DNA from: Caulobacter sp. Root343
GTDB taxonomy: Bacteria; Pseudomonadota; Alphaproteobacteria; Caulobacterales; Caulobacteraceae
Length of the DNA stretch: 64,000 nucleotides
Assembly (NCBI RefSeq): GCF_001425745.1
Contig: NZ_LMDF01000009.1
Span: 122,722-186,721 of the forward strand
Direction of reading: 5' to 3'
Made by a program: the position numbers and the translations under genes. This document shows, in pieces, positions 31,870-41,022 of this stretch. Below the pieces are notes generated by a model that searched no databases, was not told where the DNA came from, and was given only the letters and a program-made list of their open reading frames with translations. Each line of letters begins with the position of its first letter. Position 1 is the stretch's first letter.

Positions 31870-32748
31870 ATGCTGATCATCGAGAATCTGACCCACGTCT
31901 ACGGCAACGGCGTTCGCGCCCTGGACGAGGTCAGCCTGACGATTCCGCGCGGCATGTACGGCCTGCTCGGGCCGAACGGGGCCGGAAAGTCGACCCTGAT
32001 GCGGACCATCGCCACCCTGCAGGCGCCGACCTCCGGCCATATCCGCTTCGGCGACATCGACGTGTTGAAGAACCCCGAGGACCTGCGCCGCACCCTGGGC
32101 TATCTACCGCAGGACTTCGGCGTCTATCCGCGGGTGTCGGCCTACGACATGCTCGACCACATGGCGGTGCTCAAGGGCATCGCTGGCGCCAAGGAGCGCA
32201 AGGAGACGGTCGAGAACCTGCTGAACCAGGTCAATTTGTGGACCGTGCGCAAGAAGGCCATCGCCGGCTTCTCGGGCGGCATGCGCCAGCGCTTCGGCAT
32301 CGCCCAGGCCCTGATCGGCGATCCGCGCCTGATCATTGTCGACGAACCAACGGCGGGCCTCGATCCCGAAGAGCGCAACCGCTTCCTGAACCTGCTGGCC
32401 GAGATCGGCGAGAACGTGGTGGTGATTCTCTCGACCCACATCGTCGAGGACGTCTCGGACCTCTGCCCGGCCATGGCCATCATCTGCGACGGCCGCATCG
32501 TCCGCGAGGGCGCGCCGATGGAGCTGGTAGGCCAGCTCAAGGGCCGGATCTGGAAGAAGATCATCGACAAGACCGAGCTCGAGGCCGCCAAGGTCCAGCA
32601 CAAGGTCATCTCCACCCGCCTGCTGGCGGGCCGCACCGTCATCCACATCCTCTCGGACGACAATCCCGGCGACGGTTTCTCAGCCGTGGAGGGCGGGTTG
32701 GAGGACGTCTATTTCTCCACCCTGTCGACCACCCGGCGGGCGGCCTGA
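31870..32748 (+). CDS. ABC transporter ATP-binding protein
   Basis: 292 residues from the ATG at 31870. Walker A is LLGPNGAGKST (near residue 36), signature FSGGMRQRFGIAQAL and Walker B LIIVDEPTAGLDPEERN. A C-terminal extension of about 80 residues follows the ATPase domain (MELVGQLKGRIWKK...). It lies 14 bases before the permease-peptidase fusion, so the two form one exporter-like unit of unknown substrate. Confidence 0.92.
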   Translation: MLIIENLTHVYGNGVRALDEVSLTIPRGMYGLLGPNGAGKSTLMRTIATLQAPTSGHIRFGDIDVLKNPEDLRRTLGYLPQDFGVYPRVSAYDMLDHMAVLKGIAGAKERKETVENLLNQVNLWTVRKKAIAGFSGGMRQRFGIAQALIGDPRLIIVDEPTAGLDPEERNRFLNLLAEIGENVVVILSTHIVEDVSDLCPAMAIICDGRIVREGAPMELVGQLKGRIWKKIIDKTELEAAKVQHKVISTRLLAGRTVIHILSDDNPGDGFSAVEGGLEDVYFSTLSTTRRAA

Positions 32749-32762
32749 CGGGGAGCGGCGCG

Positions 32763-35700
32763 ATGTTTCGCAAGATCGCGGGCTTCGAGCTCCGCTACCA
32801 GCTGAAGTCGCCCATCTTCTGGGTGGTGGCGACCATCTTTTTCCTGCTGACCTTCGGGGCGGCGACGATCGATCAGATCCGCATCGGCGGCGGCGGCAAC
32901 ATCCACAAGAACGCCCCGTTCGCGATCGCCCAGACCCACCTGATCCTGTCGCTCTTCTACATGTTCGTGACCACGGCCTTCGTGGCCAATGTGGTGGTGC
33001 GCGACGACGAGACCGGCTTTGGGCCGATCCTGCGCTCCACCCGGGTGCGCAAGTTCGACTATCTGTACGGCCGCTTCACGGGAGCCTACCTGGCGGCGGC
33101 GATCTCGTTCCTGGTCGTGCCGCTGGCGATCTGGATCGGCTCGTTCATGCCGTGGGTCGACCCCGAGCGGCTCGGGCCCAACGATCTCCACGCCTATCTG
33201 TTCTCCTACTTCGCCCTGGCCCTGCCCTCGATCCTGCTGACCTCGGCGCTCTTCTTCGCCCTGGCCACCATCACCCGCTCGATGATGTGGACCTATGTCG
33301 GCGTGATCGCCTTCATGGTCCTCTGGATCATCGCCAACATCGCGCTGGATCGACCCGAATACGAGAAGGTCGCAGCCTATTGGGAGCCCCTGGGCACAGC
33401 CGCCTATGGCCTGGTCACCAAGTACTGGACCGCCAGCGAGCGCAACAGCCTGACCCCGCCATTGGCCGGGGCCCTGCTGTTCAACCGCGTCTTCGTCCTG
33501 GCCCTGTCGACCGGCTTCCTGGCCCTGGCCTACGGCCTGTTCCGCTTCCAGTCGGTCGAACTGTCCGGCCGGAAGAAGATCAAGAAGGGCAAGGTCAGGG
33601 CCGAGGACGAGGCTCCGCCGTCGATCGCCAGCGGCCCACTGCCGCGGCCGAACTTCGACCGCAAGACCGCCTGGGCTCAACTGGTCGTCCGCACCCGCCT
33701 CGACATGGGCCAGGTGTTCAAGAGCCCGGCCTATTTCGTGCTGCTGGCCCTGGGCCTGGCCAACGCCATGGGCGCGCTGTGGTTCGCCACCGAGGCGGGC
33801 CGCTACGGCGGCGTCGTCTATCCGGTGACCCGCGTGCTGCTGCAGCCGCTGTTGGGCTCGTTCGGCCTGATCCCGATGATCATCGCCATCTACTATTCGG
33901 GCGAGCTGGTCTGGCGCGAGCGCGAGCGGAAGACCCACGAGATCATCGACGCCACCCCCGTGCCCGACTGGGCCTTCGTGGCGCCCAAGACCGTGGCCAT
34001 CGGCCTGGTGCTGGTCTCGACCCTGCTGGTCAGCGTGATCGCGGCGATCCTCAGCCAGGTGTTCCACGGCTACTTCAAGTTCGAGCTCGACAAGTACCTG
34101 ATCTGGTACGTGCTGCCGCAGTCGGTGGACTTCATCCTGCTGGCGGTGCTGGCCGTATTCCTGCAGGCGATCAGCCCGCACAAGTTCATCGGCTGGGGCC
34201 TGATGGTGATCTACATGGTCACCACCATCACGTTCGTGAACCTGGGCTTCGAGCACAAGCTCTACAACTACGGCGCCACAACCGACACGCCATTCTCGGA
34301 CATGAATGGCCTCGGCAAGTTCTGGATCGGGGCCTGGTGGCTGCGCGCCTACTGGACCGCCTTCGCCCTGATCCTGCTGGTGCTGGCCTATGGCCTGTGG
34401 CGGCGCGGGACCGAGAGCCGGCTGCTGCCGCGCCTGCGTCGCCTGCCGGTCCGGCTGCGCGGCAAGGCCGGGATCCTGCTGGCTTCGTCCCTGGCCGTCT
34501 TCGTGGCGCTCGGCGGCTTCATCTACCTGAACACCAACATCTGGAATCCGTACCGCACCAAGATCGACAACGAGAAGTGGCAGGCCGACTACGAAAAGAC
34601 CCTGCTGCCGTTCGAGAACACGCCCCAGCCCAAGATCGTCGCCATGACCCTGGACGTCGATCTGCAGCCGCACGCGCCCAGCATCGAGACCAAGGGCTCG
34701 TACGTGCTTGAGAACCGCACCGGTCAGGCGCTGAAGGAAATCCACGTCCGCTTCGATCGCGACCTCGACGTGAAGGGCCTGTCGATCGAGGGCGCGCGGC
34801 CCAAGAAGACCTACGAGAAGTTCAACTACCGGATCTTCGCCTTCGACACGCCGATGGCGCCGGGCGAGCAGCGCAAGATGAGCTTCATCACCCTGCGGGC
34901 CCAGCGCGGCTTCCCCAACAGCGACCAGGAGCAGCGGGTCGTCGACAACGGCACGTTCGTCAACAACATGGAGATCGCGCCGATCCTGGGCATGGCCCGC
35001 GACGGGCTGCTGCAAGATCGCGCCAAGCGCCGCAAGTACGGCCTGCCGCCCGAGCGGCGCATGGCCAAGCTGGGCGACATCCCGTCCCGCCAGTTCAACG
35101 GCCTGCGCAAGGACGCCGACTTCGTCAGCTCCGACATCACCGTGACGACCGAGGCTGATCAGACGCCGGTCGCGCCGGGCTACAAGGTCTCGGACACGGT
35201 CAAGAACGGCCGCAGGATCGCCCGCTTCGTGACCGAGGCGCCGATCATGCCATTCGTCTCGATCCAGTCGGCCCGCTACCGGGTGGCGACCGAGACTTAC
35301 AAGGGTGTCCAGCTGGCGGTCTATTACGACGCCCAGCACACCTGGAACATCGAGCGGATGAAGACCGCGATGAAGCGGTCGCTGGACTATTTCCAGGCCA
35401 ATTTCAGCCCCTACCAGTTCCGCCAGCTGCGCTTCCAGGAGTTCCCGGATTACGCGCAGTTCGCCCAGTCGTTCGCCAACACCATCCCGTGGTCAGAAGG
35501 GATGTTCTTCATCTCCGACTACCGCGACCCGACCAAGATCGACATGGTCACCTATGTCGGCGCCCACGAGATCGGCCACCAGTGGTGGGCCCACCAGGTG
35601 ATCGGCGCCGACCAGCAGGGCGGGGCGATGCTGAGCGAGACCTTCGCCCAGTACTCGGCCCTGATGGTGATGAAGCGAACCTATGGCGAGGCCCAGATCC

Positions 35701-36353
35701 GCAAGTTCCTGAAGTTCGAGCTGGACAGCTATCTGCGGGCGCGCGGCGGCGACGTCATCGACGAACAGCCGCTGGCCCGGGTCGAGAACCAGCCCTACGT
35801 CTATTACCGCAAGGGCTCGCTGGTCATGTACCGACTGCAGAGCGAGCTGGGCGAGGAGACCGTCAACCGCGCCCTGCGCAAGCTGATCGCCGACCACGCC
35901 TTCAAGGGCGCGCCCTATCCGATCACCACCGACTTCCTGACCATCCTCCGCGCCGAGGCGCCGGCCGACAAGCAGGCCCTGATCACCGACCTATTCGAGA
36001 AAATCACGCTCTACGACCTGAAGACCAAGAGCGCGTCGGTCAAGAAGCGCGCCGACGGCAGGTTCGACGTCACGGTCACGGTCGACGCCCAGAAGAAGTA
36101 CGCCGACGGCAAGGGCAAGGAGACGCCGGCCGCCCTGAACGAGACCATGGACATCGGCCTGTTCACGGCCGAACCGGGCAAGAAGGGCTTCGACGCCAAG
36201 GCGGTGGTGGCCTACGAGCGCCGGCCGATCCGCTCGGGCGTGCAGACCTTCACCTTCACGACGGCCAAGGCTCCGAAGTTCGCGGGCATCGATCCCTACA
36301 ACACGGTGATCGACCGCAACGGCGACGACAACACGGCCAAGGTCGGCGGATGA
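32763..36353 (+). CDS. ABC permease fused to an M1-family zinc metallopeptidase domain
   Basis: 1196 residues. The N-terminal ~560 residues carry at least 12 hydrophobic segments in two blocks, each opening with an ABC-2-type loop (FELRYQLKSPIFW, TRLDMGQVFKSPAYF). A further membrane segment (AGILLASSLAVFVALGGFIYL) is followed from about residue 600 by an M1 aminopeptidase domain. The zinc motif HEIGHQWWAH begins at His935 (His935, Glu936, His939), with the third ligand Glu959 in MLSETFAQYSAL and a catalytic Tyr in YYRKGSLVMY. There are 19 residues between the second His and the Glu, against 18 in classic M1 enzymes. The peptidase would face the periplasm. It works with the preceding ATPase; substrate unknown. 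Confidence 0.9.
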   Translation: MFRKIAGFELRYQLKSPIFWVVATIFFLLTFGAATIDQIRIGGGGNIHKNAPFAIAQTHLILSLFYMFVTTAFVANVVVRDDETGFGPILRSTRVRKFDYLYGRFTGAYLAAAISFLVVPLAIWIGSFMPWVDPERLGPNDLHAYLFSYFALALPSILLTSALFFALATITRSMMWTYVGVIAFMVLWIIANIALDRPEYEKVAAYWEPLGTAAYGLVTKYWTASERNSLTPPLAGALLFNRVFVLALSTGFLALAYGLFRFQSVELSGRKKIKKGKVRAEDEAPPSIASGPLPRPNFDRKTAWAQLVVRTRLDMGQVFKSPAYFVLLALGLANAMGALWFATEAGRYGGVVYPVTRVLLQPLLGSFGLIPMIIAIYYSGELVWRERERKTHEIIDATPVPDWAFVAPKTVAIGLVLVSTLLVSVIAAILSQVFHGYFKFELDKYLIWYVLPQSVDFILLAVLAVFLQAISPHKFIGWGLMVIYMVTTITFVNLGFEHKLYNYGATTDTPFSDMNGLGKFWIGAWWLRAYWTAFALILLVLAYGLWRRGTESRLLPRLRRLPVRLRGKAGILLASSLAVFVALGGFIYLNTNIWNPYRTKIDNEKWQADYEKTLLPFENTPQPKIVAMTLDVDLQPHAPSIETKGSYVLENRTGQALKEIHVRFDRDLDVKGLSIEGARPKKTYEKFNYRIFAFDTPMAPGEQRKMSFITLRAQRGFPNSDQEQRVVDNGTFVNNMEIAPILGMARDGLLQDRAKRRKYGLPPERRMAKLGDIPSRQFNGLRKDADFVSSDITVTTEADQTPVAPGYKVSDTVKNGRRIARFVTEAPIMPFVSIQSARYRVATETYKGVQLAVYYDAQHTWNIERMKTAMKRSLDYFQANFSPYQFRQLRFQEFPDYAQFAQSFANTIPWSEGMFFISDYRDPTKIDMVTYVGAHEIGHQWWAHQVIGADQQGGAMLSETFAQYSALMVMKRTYGEAQIRKFLKFELDSYLRARGGDVIDEQPLARVENQPYVYYRKGSLVMYRLQSELGEETVNRALRKLIADHAFKGAPYPITTDFLTILRAEAPADKQALITDLFEKITLYDLKTKSASVKKRADGRFDVTVTVDAQKKYADGKGKETPAALNETMDIGLFTAEPGKKGFDAKAVVAYERRPIRSGVQTFTFTTAKAPKFAGIDPYNTVIDRNGDDNTAKVGG

Positions 36354-36778
36354 TAGACGGGCCAGCGATCCAGATGGACGCGGACGCGTTGAACGCGTTC
36401 CTTTGGCGGGCCTTTCCCGAGGCGGATCGCGACAACATGGCTCGGGTCCAAGAAGTCGAGCCAGGGCGCGTGCTGCTCAGGCTGCCCTATGCCAGCCGGC
36501 AGCTGCGGCCAGGCGGGGTGATCTCGGGTCCGACCCTGATGGCCTTGGCGGACGTGGCGGCCTATGCGCTGGTCCTGGCGCACATCGGCGAGGTGGCCAT
36601 GGCGGTCACGACCTCGCTGAACATCCACTTCCTGCGCGGATGCAAGCCGGGCGACCTCTTCGCGGAGGCCACCCTGCTCAAGCTCGGCCGCCGCATCGCG
36701 ACGGCCGACGTGCTGTTGTGGACGGAAGGGCGCGAGCGGGCCGCCGCCAAGGCGACGGTCGCCTACGCCATCCCGTAA
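36350..36778 (+). CDS. PaaI-family acyl-CoA thioesterase
   Basis: 142 residues with a hotdog-fold pattern: RPGGVISGPTLMALADVAAYALV with the catalytic Asp in LADVA, then TTSLNIHFLRGCKPGDLFAEATLLKLGRR. It probably hydrolyses acyl-CoA or aryl-CoA thioesters. Its ATG overlaps the stop of the permease-peptidase gene by 4 bases (ATGA), so it is translationally coupled to that transporter. Confidence 0.88.
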   Translation: MIDGPAIQMDADALNAFLWRAFPEADRDNMARVQEVEPGRVLLRLPYASRQLRPGGVISGPTLMALADVAAYALVLAHIGEVAMAVTTSLNIHFLRGCKPGDLFAEATLLKLGRRIATADVLLWTEGRERAAAKATVAYAIP

Positions 36779-36784
36779 AAAAGC

Positions 36785-36884
36785 TGTCATCCCGGCCGCA
36801 GCGCAGCGGAGAGCCGGGACCGCCGCAAACTCGGAGCTTCCGGCGGTCCCGGCTCGGCGCGCTTCGCGCTTGGCCGGGATGACA
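36785..36884. repeat. Palindromic intergenic repeat (TGTCATCCCGG family)
   Basis: Starts TGTCATCCCGG and ends CCGGGATGACA, with inner arms CCGGGACCGCCG and CGGCGGTCCCGG. It is the same family as 29609-29705 and again sits between convergent genes. Confidence 0.8.
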
Positions 36885-36897
36885 GCGGAGAGGGGCG

Positions 36898-37530
36898 CTA
36901 GTGCGCGGCCTTGTCCTTGGCCACGTCCTCGCCGGTGTCGAAGCCCTTCTTCAGACCCTCGGCCATGTTCAGGTGTTCCTGGACCTTGGGGGCCGTGGCG
37001 GCGGCGAAAGCCTTGATGGCGGCGGTGTCGCCGTCCTGGGCGTAGCGCTGCAGCAGGTTCAGGGCGGCCTGGTGAGCGTCGACCTGGCTGTCGGCGTACT
37101 TCTTGTCGAAGTCCTTGGCGTCGGCCTTGTTCAGGTCGTCCAGGTCCTCCTGCAAATCGGCCGGCAGGGCGGTCGGCGGCGTGATCGAAGCGCCCGAGGC
37201 GGCGATGGCGGCCTTCAGCTCCTCGGTGGTCTTGGTGTGGGCCTTTTCCATCTCGGCGGCGAACTTCTTGATCGACGGGTTGGTCGAGCGCTTGGCGGCG
37301 ACCTTGGCGGCCTCGATCTCGAACATGTCGCTGGCCGCGGCCTTGGCGACGAAGACGTCGGCCTTGGTCTCGTCCGACGGGGTCGGAACGGTGGCGGCGG
37401 GGTTGGCGTCCGGGGTCGCGGCCTGCTCGGCCGGGGTGGCGGCGCCCTTGGTTTCGTCGGCCTTCTGGCCGCAGGCGGCCAGGCTGAGGGCGGCGACGGC
37501 GGCGCTGACTATGAGAATGTGACGGGTCAT
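36898..37530 (-). CDS. DUF4142 lipoprotein (ferritin-like helical domain)
   Basis: 210 residues. The signal peptide MTRHILIVSAAVAALSLAAC ends in a lipobox (LAAC). After a Pro/Ala-rich linker, the DUF4142 domain begins near residue 65 (DVFVAKAAASDMFEIEAAKVAAKRSTNPSIKKFAAEMEKAHTKT in outline). Function is unknown. Homologues are often stress-induced, and a possible SigT promoter lies upstream (37607-37632). Confidence 0.88.
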   Translation of the reverse strand: MTRHILIVSAAVAALSLAACGQKADETKGAATPAEQAATPDANPAATVPTPSDETKADVFVAKAAASDMFEIEAAKVAAKRSTNPSIKKFAAEMEKAHTKTTEELKAAIAASGASITPPTALPADLQEDLDDLNKADAKDFDKKYADSQVDAHQAALNLLQRYAQDGDTAAIKAFAAATAPKVQEHLNMAEGLKKGFDTGEDVAKDKAAH

Positions 37531-37606
37531 GGCTCTGTCTTTCCCTGCGCGATTTTCTTAGAGGTCGTGGAAGACTCGGCGTCGCGCTGCGCCGTGTGAT
37601 CGACAA

Positions 37607-37632
37607 AACATCACGGGGCCGTGAACGGTTCC
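37607..37632 (-). promoter_or_regulatory. Possible SigT promoter for the DUF4142 gene (imperfect -10)
   Basis: On the minus strand GGAAC (37632-37628) is separated by 17 bases from TGTT (37610-37607), one mismatch from CGTT. It lies about 77 bases upstream of the DUF4142 start. The match is weaker than the others in the window. Confidence 0.4.
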
Positions 37633-37648
37633 GGGGGGAGATCGTCAA

Positions 37649-38845
37649 ATGACACAGGGGCCACTGGCTGGATTGCGGGTGATCGAGATGGGCTCGCTGA
37701 TCGCCGGGCCTTTCTGCGGCCAGGTGCTGGGCGACTTCGGGGCCGAGGTGATCAAGCTGGAGGATCCCAAGGTCGGCGACCCGATGCGCCAGTGGGGGCG
37801 GTCCAAGCCGCAGGGCCTGTCGCCCTGGTGGCCGGTGATCGGCCGCAACAAGAAATCGGTGACGATCGACCTACGGACGGACGAGGGCCGCGACGTCGCC
37901 CGCGCCCTGATCGCCAAGGCCGACGTGGTGGTCGAGAACTTCCGCCCCGGCACGCTGGAGAAGTGGGGCCTGGGCTACGAGGCCCTGGCCAAGACCAATC
38001 CCGGTTTGGTGATGGCGCGGGTCTCCGGCTTTGGCCAGACAGGCCCCTACGCCAAGCGGGCCGGCTACGCCCTGGTCGGCGAGGCCATGGGCGGCCTGCG
38101 CCACATCACCGGCGAACCCGACCGGCCGCCGGCCCGGGCGGGCATCTCGATCGGCGACAGCCTGTCGGGCCTGAACGCCGCCCTTGGGGTGATGATGGCC
38201 CTGCACGCCCGTCAGCGCACCGGCCAGGGCCAGGTGGTCGACGCGGCGATCTACGAGAGCGTGCTGACGGTGATGGAGAACCTGATCACCGAATACGACC
38301 TGACCGGCTATGTCCGCGAGCGTTCGGGGGCGGTGCTGCCGGGCATCGCGCCGTCCAACGTCTATCCGACCAAGAGCGGCGAGCTCGTCCTGATCGGCGC
38401 CAACCAGGACACCCTGTTCAAGCGGCTGTGCGACCTGATGGGTCGGCCGGACCTGGCCGAGGATCCCCGCTACCGCGACCACGCCGCTCGGGGCGCCCAC
38501 CAGGGCGAGCTCGACGCCCGCATCGCCGCCTGGACCGCCGACCACGAGATCGAGGACCTGCTGCCCCGGCTGGAGGCGGCGGGCCTGGCCACCGGCCGCA
38601 TCTACCGCGCGCCGGACATGATCGAGGATCCGCAGTTCGTCGCGCGGGAGTCGATCGTGACCGTGCCGCATCCGGTGTTTGGCGCGATCAAGATGCAGAA
38701 CGCCTTCCCGAAGCTCAGCGAAACGCCCGGCGGGGTGCGCTGGCCGGGGCCGACGCTCGGGGAGCATACGGACGCGGTGCTGACCGAGGTGGCGGGGATG
38801 AGCGTCGAGGCGGTCGAGCGGCTGCGGACGAAGGGGGTGGTGTGA
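37649..38845 (+). CDS. CaiB/BaiF family CoA-transferase
   Basis: 398 residues, class III CoA-transferase. The N-terminal GPLAGLRVIEMGSLIAGPFCGQVLGDFGAEVIKLE, then VVVENFRPGTLEKWGLGYEAL and GFGQTGPYAKRAGYALVGEAMGGL, are family signatures. The position of the catalytic carboxylate falls in VDAAIYESVLTVMEN, with Glu where formyl-CoA transferase has Asp, as in many members. The acid substrate is unknown and the gene stands alone. Confidence 0.9.
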   Translation: MTQGPLAGLRVIEMGSLIAGPFCGQVLGDFGAEVIKLEDPKVGDPMRQWGRSKPQGLSPWWPVIGRNKKSVTIDLRTDEGRDVARALIAKADVVVENFRPGTLEKWGLGYEALAKTNPGLVMARVSGFGQTGPYAKRAGYALVGEAMGGLRHITGEPDRPPARAGISIGDSLSGLNAALGVMMALHARQRTGQGQVVDAAIYESVLTVMENLITEYDLTGYVRERSGAVLPGIAPSNVYPTKSGELVLIGANQDTLFKRLCDLMGRPDLAEDPRYRDHAARGAHQGELDARIAAWTADHEIEDLLPRLEAAGLATGRIYRAPDMIEDPQFVARESIVTVPHPVFGAIKMQNAFPKLSETPGGVRWPGPTLGEHTDAVLTEVAGMSVEAVERLRTKGVV

Positions 38846-38855
38846 GTTCAAGATC

Positions 38856-38967
38856 CTCCCCCGCGTTGCGGGGGAGGTGGCCCAAAGGGCCGCAGGGGGC
38901 TAGCGCGGCAAGCGTCCAGCTCGCCCCCTCAGTCGCTCCGCGACAGCTCCCCCGCAGCGCGGGGGAG
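38856..38967. repeat. Palindromic intergenic repeat (CTCCCCCGC...GCGGGGGAG family)
   Basis: Two short hairpins, 38856-38876 and 38947-38967, each CTCCCCCGC-x-GCGGGGGAG, flank a region with its own complementary arms (GGCCGCAGGGGGC against GCCCCCTCAGTCGC). It lies between the convergent CoA-transferase and histidine-kinase genes. A shorter, diverged relative may be at 46465-46490. Confidence 0.75.
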
Positions 38968-38983
38968 TATCTGGTTCAGCGCC

Positions 38984-40822
38984 CTAAACCCGCCCCGTGA
39001 CCCCGGCCACCGCCCGCGCGATCTGGTGGACGTTGTAGGGCTTGCGCACGATCGGGGCGTCGAAGCCCATCGGGGCGGCCTTGTCGGCATAGCCGGTGGC
39101 GAACACGAACGGGCGGCCCATGGTGCGCAGGATCTCGGCGACCGGGGCGACCGACTGGCCGTTCAGGTCGGCGTCCAGCACGGCGACGTCGAAGTCCAGC
39201 TCGACCATCGACAGGGCCTCGCTGAGTTCGGCCGCGCAACCGACCACCTCGACGCCGGCGTCCTCGAGCCCCGCTTCCAGTTCAAGCGCCAGCAGCAGCG
39301 AGTCCTCGACGATCAGCACTTTCAGACCGGCGATGGCGCCCGAGCGGATGGTCTCGTCGGCGGCGACCACGGTCTCGACGATGCGTTCCGGGGCGGCGCT
39401 GACCGGCTCGATCGGCGGGGCGTCGGCCAGGGCCTCGGCCGCGCCCTGGATCATGGCGGTGACGCCGCTGGGCCGGTAATTGATCTTGGCCGAGCCGCCG
39501 AGCTCGCGGCCGGCCACCTCTTCGATCAAGGTGGCGCCAAAGCCCTTGGTCTGAGGCGGATTGGCCGGCGGACCGCCGGTCTCCAGCCACTCCAGGGCGA
39601 AGCCGCCGTCCGGCGTGCGCCGCCAGACCACCTCGACCTTGCCGTTCTCGGTGGACAGCGAGCCGTAGCGCATCGCGTTGACCGCCAGCTCGTGCAGCGC
39701 CAGCGACAGGGCGGAGGCGGCGCGGGGCGTGAGGAACAGCTCCGGCCCGTCCCAGCGGGTCTGGGTCGGCGCCAGGCCGCCCAGCTCGGCGGCGGCGATG
39801 CGGGCCAGGGTCGCGCCGCGCCAGCGGGCCGCGGTCAGCAGGTCATGGGCCGAGCTCATCGACTTCAGCCGCCCGGCGAAGGTTTTCAGGAACACGTCCA
39901 GCGAGGCCGACTTGCGCGCCGACTGGGCCGCCACCGACTGGACGACGGCCAGCAGGTTCTTGATGCGGTGGTCCAGCTCCAGGACCAGGTTCTCGCGCTG
40001 CTCTTCCTCGGCCCGGCGCTCGGTGACGTCCTGGACGACGCCGATCAGATAGGCCGGCTCGCCGTCCTCGCCGCGCAGGATGACGCCGGAGCCGTGGTTC
40101 CAAACCTCGCGGCCGTCCGGTCCGTTGGGGCGGCGATACTCGGCGTCGTAGCGGCCGGTCTCCCGCAGCTGTTCGGTGATCGACTCGCGCACCCATTCCT
40201 GGTCGTCGGGATGCAGGAAGCGATACAGCGCCTGACCGTTCTCGCCGGGAATCTCGCCGGGCGGAATGTTGGAAATATCGGCGAGGCGCGGGCTGATCTT
40301 GAAGACGTCGCGTTTGATGTCCCACTCGAACTCGCCGAGGCTGGCGGCGGCGATGGCCAGGTTCAGGCGCTCGCTTTCCAAGTTGTGAGCCGCGCAAGGC
40401 TCGGCCGCGAGGCTGGCGGCGGCGAGGTCGGCCAGATCCTCCAGCGCCTGGAGGTCGTCGTCCGAGGCGGGGCCGCTGGCGCCCGGACCCTCGACGACCA
40501 GGGCGCCCAGCACGTGGCCCTCGCCGTCGCGGATCGGAACCGCCAGGCCGACCGGACCGTTGGCGGCGACCACCTGGGCGGCCAGATCGTCCTGGCGCGG
40601 GCTCTCGGGGCTGGCGTAGCCGACATAGGCCTTGCGCCAGACCCGATCGGCGTCGACCAGGGCGACCGCGGCCTTCGGGGCGTCGAACAGTTTGGCGGCG
40701 ACGCGCGCGAACCTCAGAAATTGCGGTTCGTTGGTCGCGCCATCCAAGATGTCCAAGGCCTTCAAGGCCTTGAGACGGGCGGCTTCCTGGCGGTCGTCGC
40801 TGACGATGGGGGCGTCCTCCAT
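38984..40822 (-). CDS. Hybrid HWE-family histidine kinase (GAF-PAS-HWE-REC)
   Basis: 612 residues, soluble, with no membrane segment. Order: a GAF-like domain (about 30-140), a PAS fold with PAC motif (about 150-270, ending YLIGVVQDVTERRAEEE), an HWE kinase core with phospho-acceptor His285 (LELDHRIKNLLAVVQSV), an N-box HELAVNAM near 377-384 and the family W-x-E at WLE (412-414), then a receiver domain (500-610) with phospho-acceptor Asp550 (AVLDADLNG) and Lys in VRKPYN. The signal is unknown. HWE/HisKA_2 kinases are the type that feed PhyR, and the stress locus is 6 kb away, but a direct link is inference. Confidence 0.92.
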   Translation of the reverse strand: MEDAPIVSDDRQEAARLKALKALDILDGATNEPQFLRFARVAAKLFDAPKAAVALVDADRVWRKAYVGYASPESPRQDDLAAQVVAANGPVGLAVPIRDGEGHVLGALVVEGPGASGPASDDDLQALEDLADLAAASLAAEPCAAHNLESERLNLAIAAASLGEFEWDIKRDVFKISPRLADISNIPPGEIPGENGQALYRFLHPDDQEWVRESITEQLRETGRYDAEYRRPNGPDGREVWNHGSGVILRGEDGEPAYLIGVVQDVTERRAEEEQRENLVLELDHRIKNLLAVVQSVAAQSARKSASLDVFLKTFAGRLKSMSSAHDLLTAARWRGATLARIAAAELGGLAPTQTRWDGPELFLTPRAASALSLALHELAVNAMRYGSLSTENGKVEVVWRRTPDGGFALEWLETGGPPANPPQTKGFGATLIEEVAGRELGGSAKINYRPSGVTAMIQGAAEALADAPPIEPVSAAPERIVETVVAADETIRSGAIAGLKVLIVEDSLLLALELEAGLEDAGVEVVGCAAELSEALSMVELDFDVAVLDADLNGQSVAPVAEILRTMGRPFVFATGYADKAAPMGFDAPIVRKPYNVHQIARAVAGVTGRV

Positions 40823-40929
40823 GATTCGACCTTAGACCCGCTTCGCGTTTGGCGCGAGCGGCTTTGGATCGGCTTCCGGCGCCCCTTCGGGATTCGCTTG
40901 TGGTGCGGCCCGCCGACCTTGAGTATCGT

Positions 40930-40955
40930 GGAACCGCGGCGCTAAGCTCGGCGTT
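40930..40955 (+). promoter_or_regulatory. SigT (EcfG-type) promoter upstream of the DUF883 gene
   Basis: GGAAC (40930-40934), 17-base spacer, CGTT (40952-40955), an exact match to the alphaproteobacterial EcfG consensus. It ends 67 bases before the DUF883 start codon. Confidence 0.7.
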
Positions 40956-41022
40956 GACGGGGCGCAGCTTCCGCGCCCAGATTTCTTCTCGCAGTCGGTC
41001 GCGTCGCGAACAGGAGATGACC

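Noticed and set aside
40536..40561. Exact GGAAC-N17-CGTT on the plus strand inside the hybrid kinase gene
   Set aside because: It is antisense within coding sequence and about 460 bases from the next plus-strand gene, which has its own better-placed site; roughly one chance match is expected in the window.
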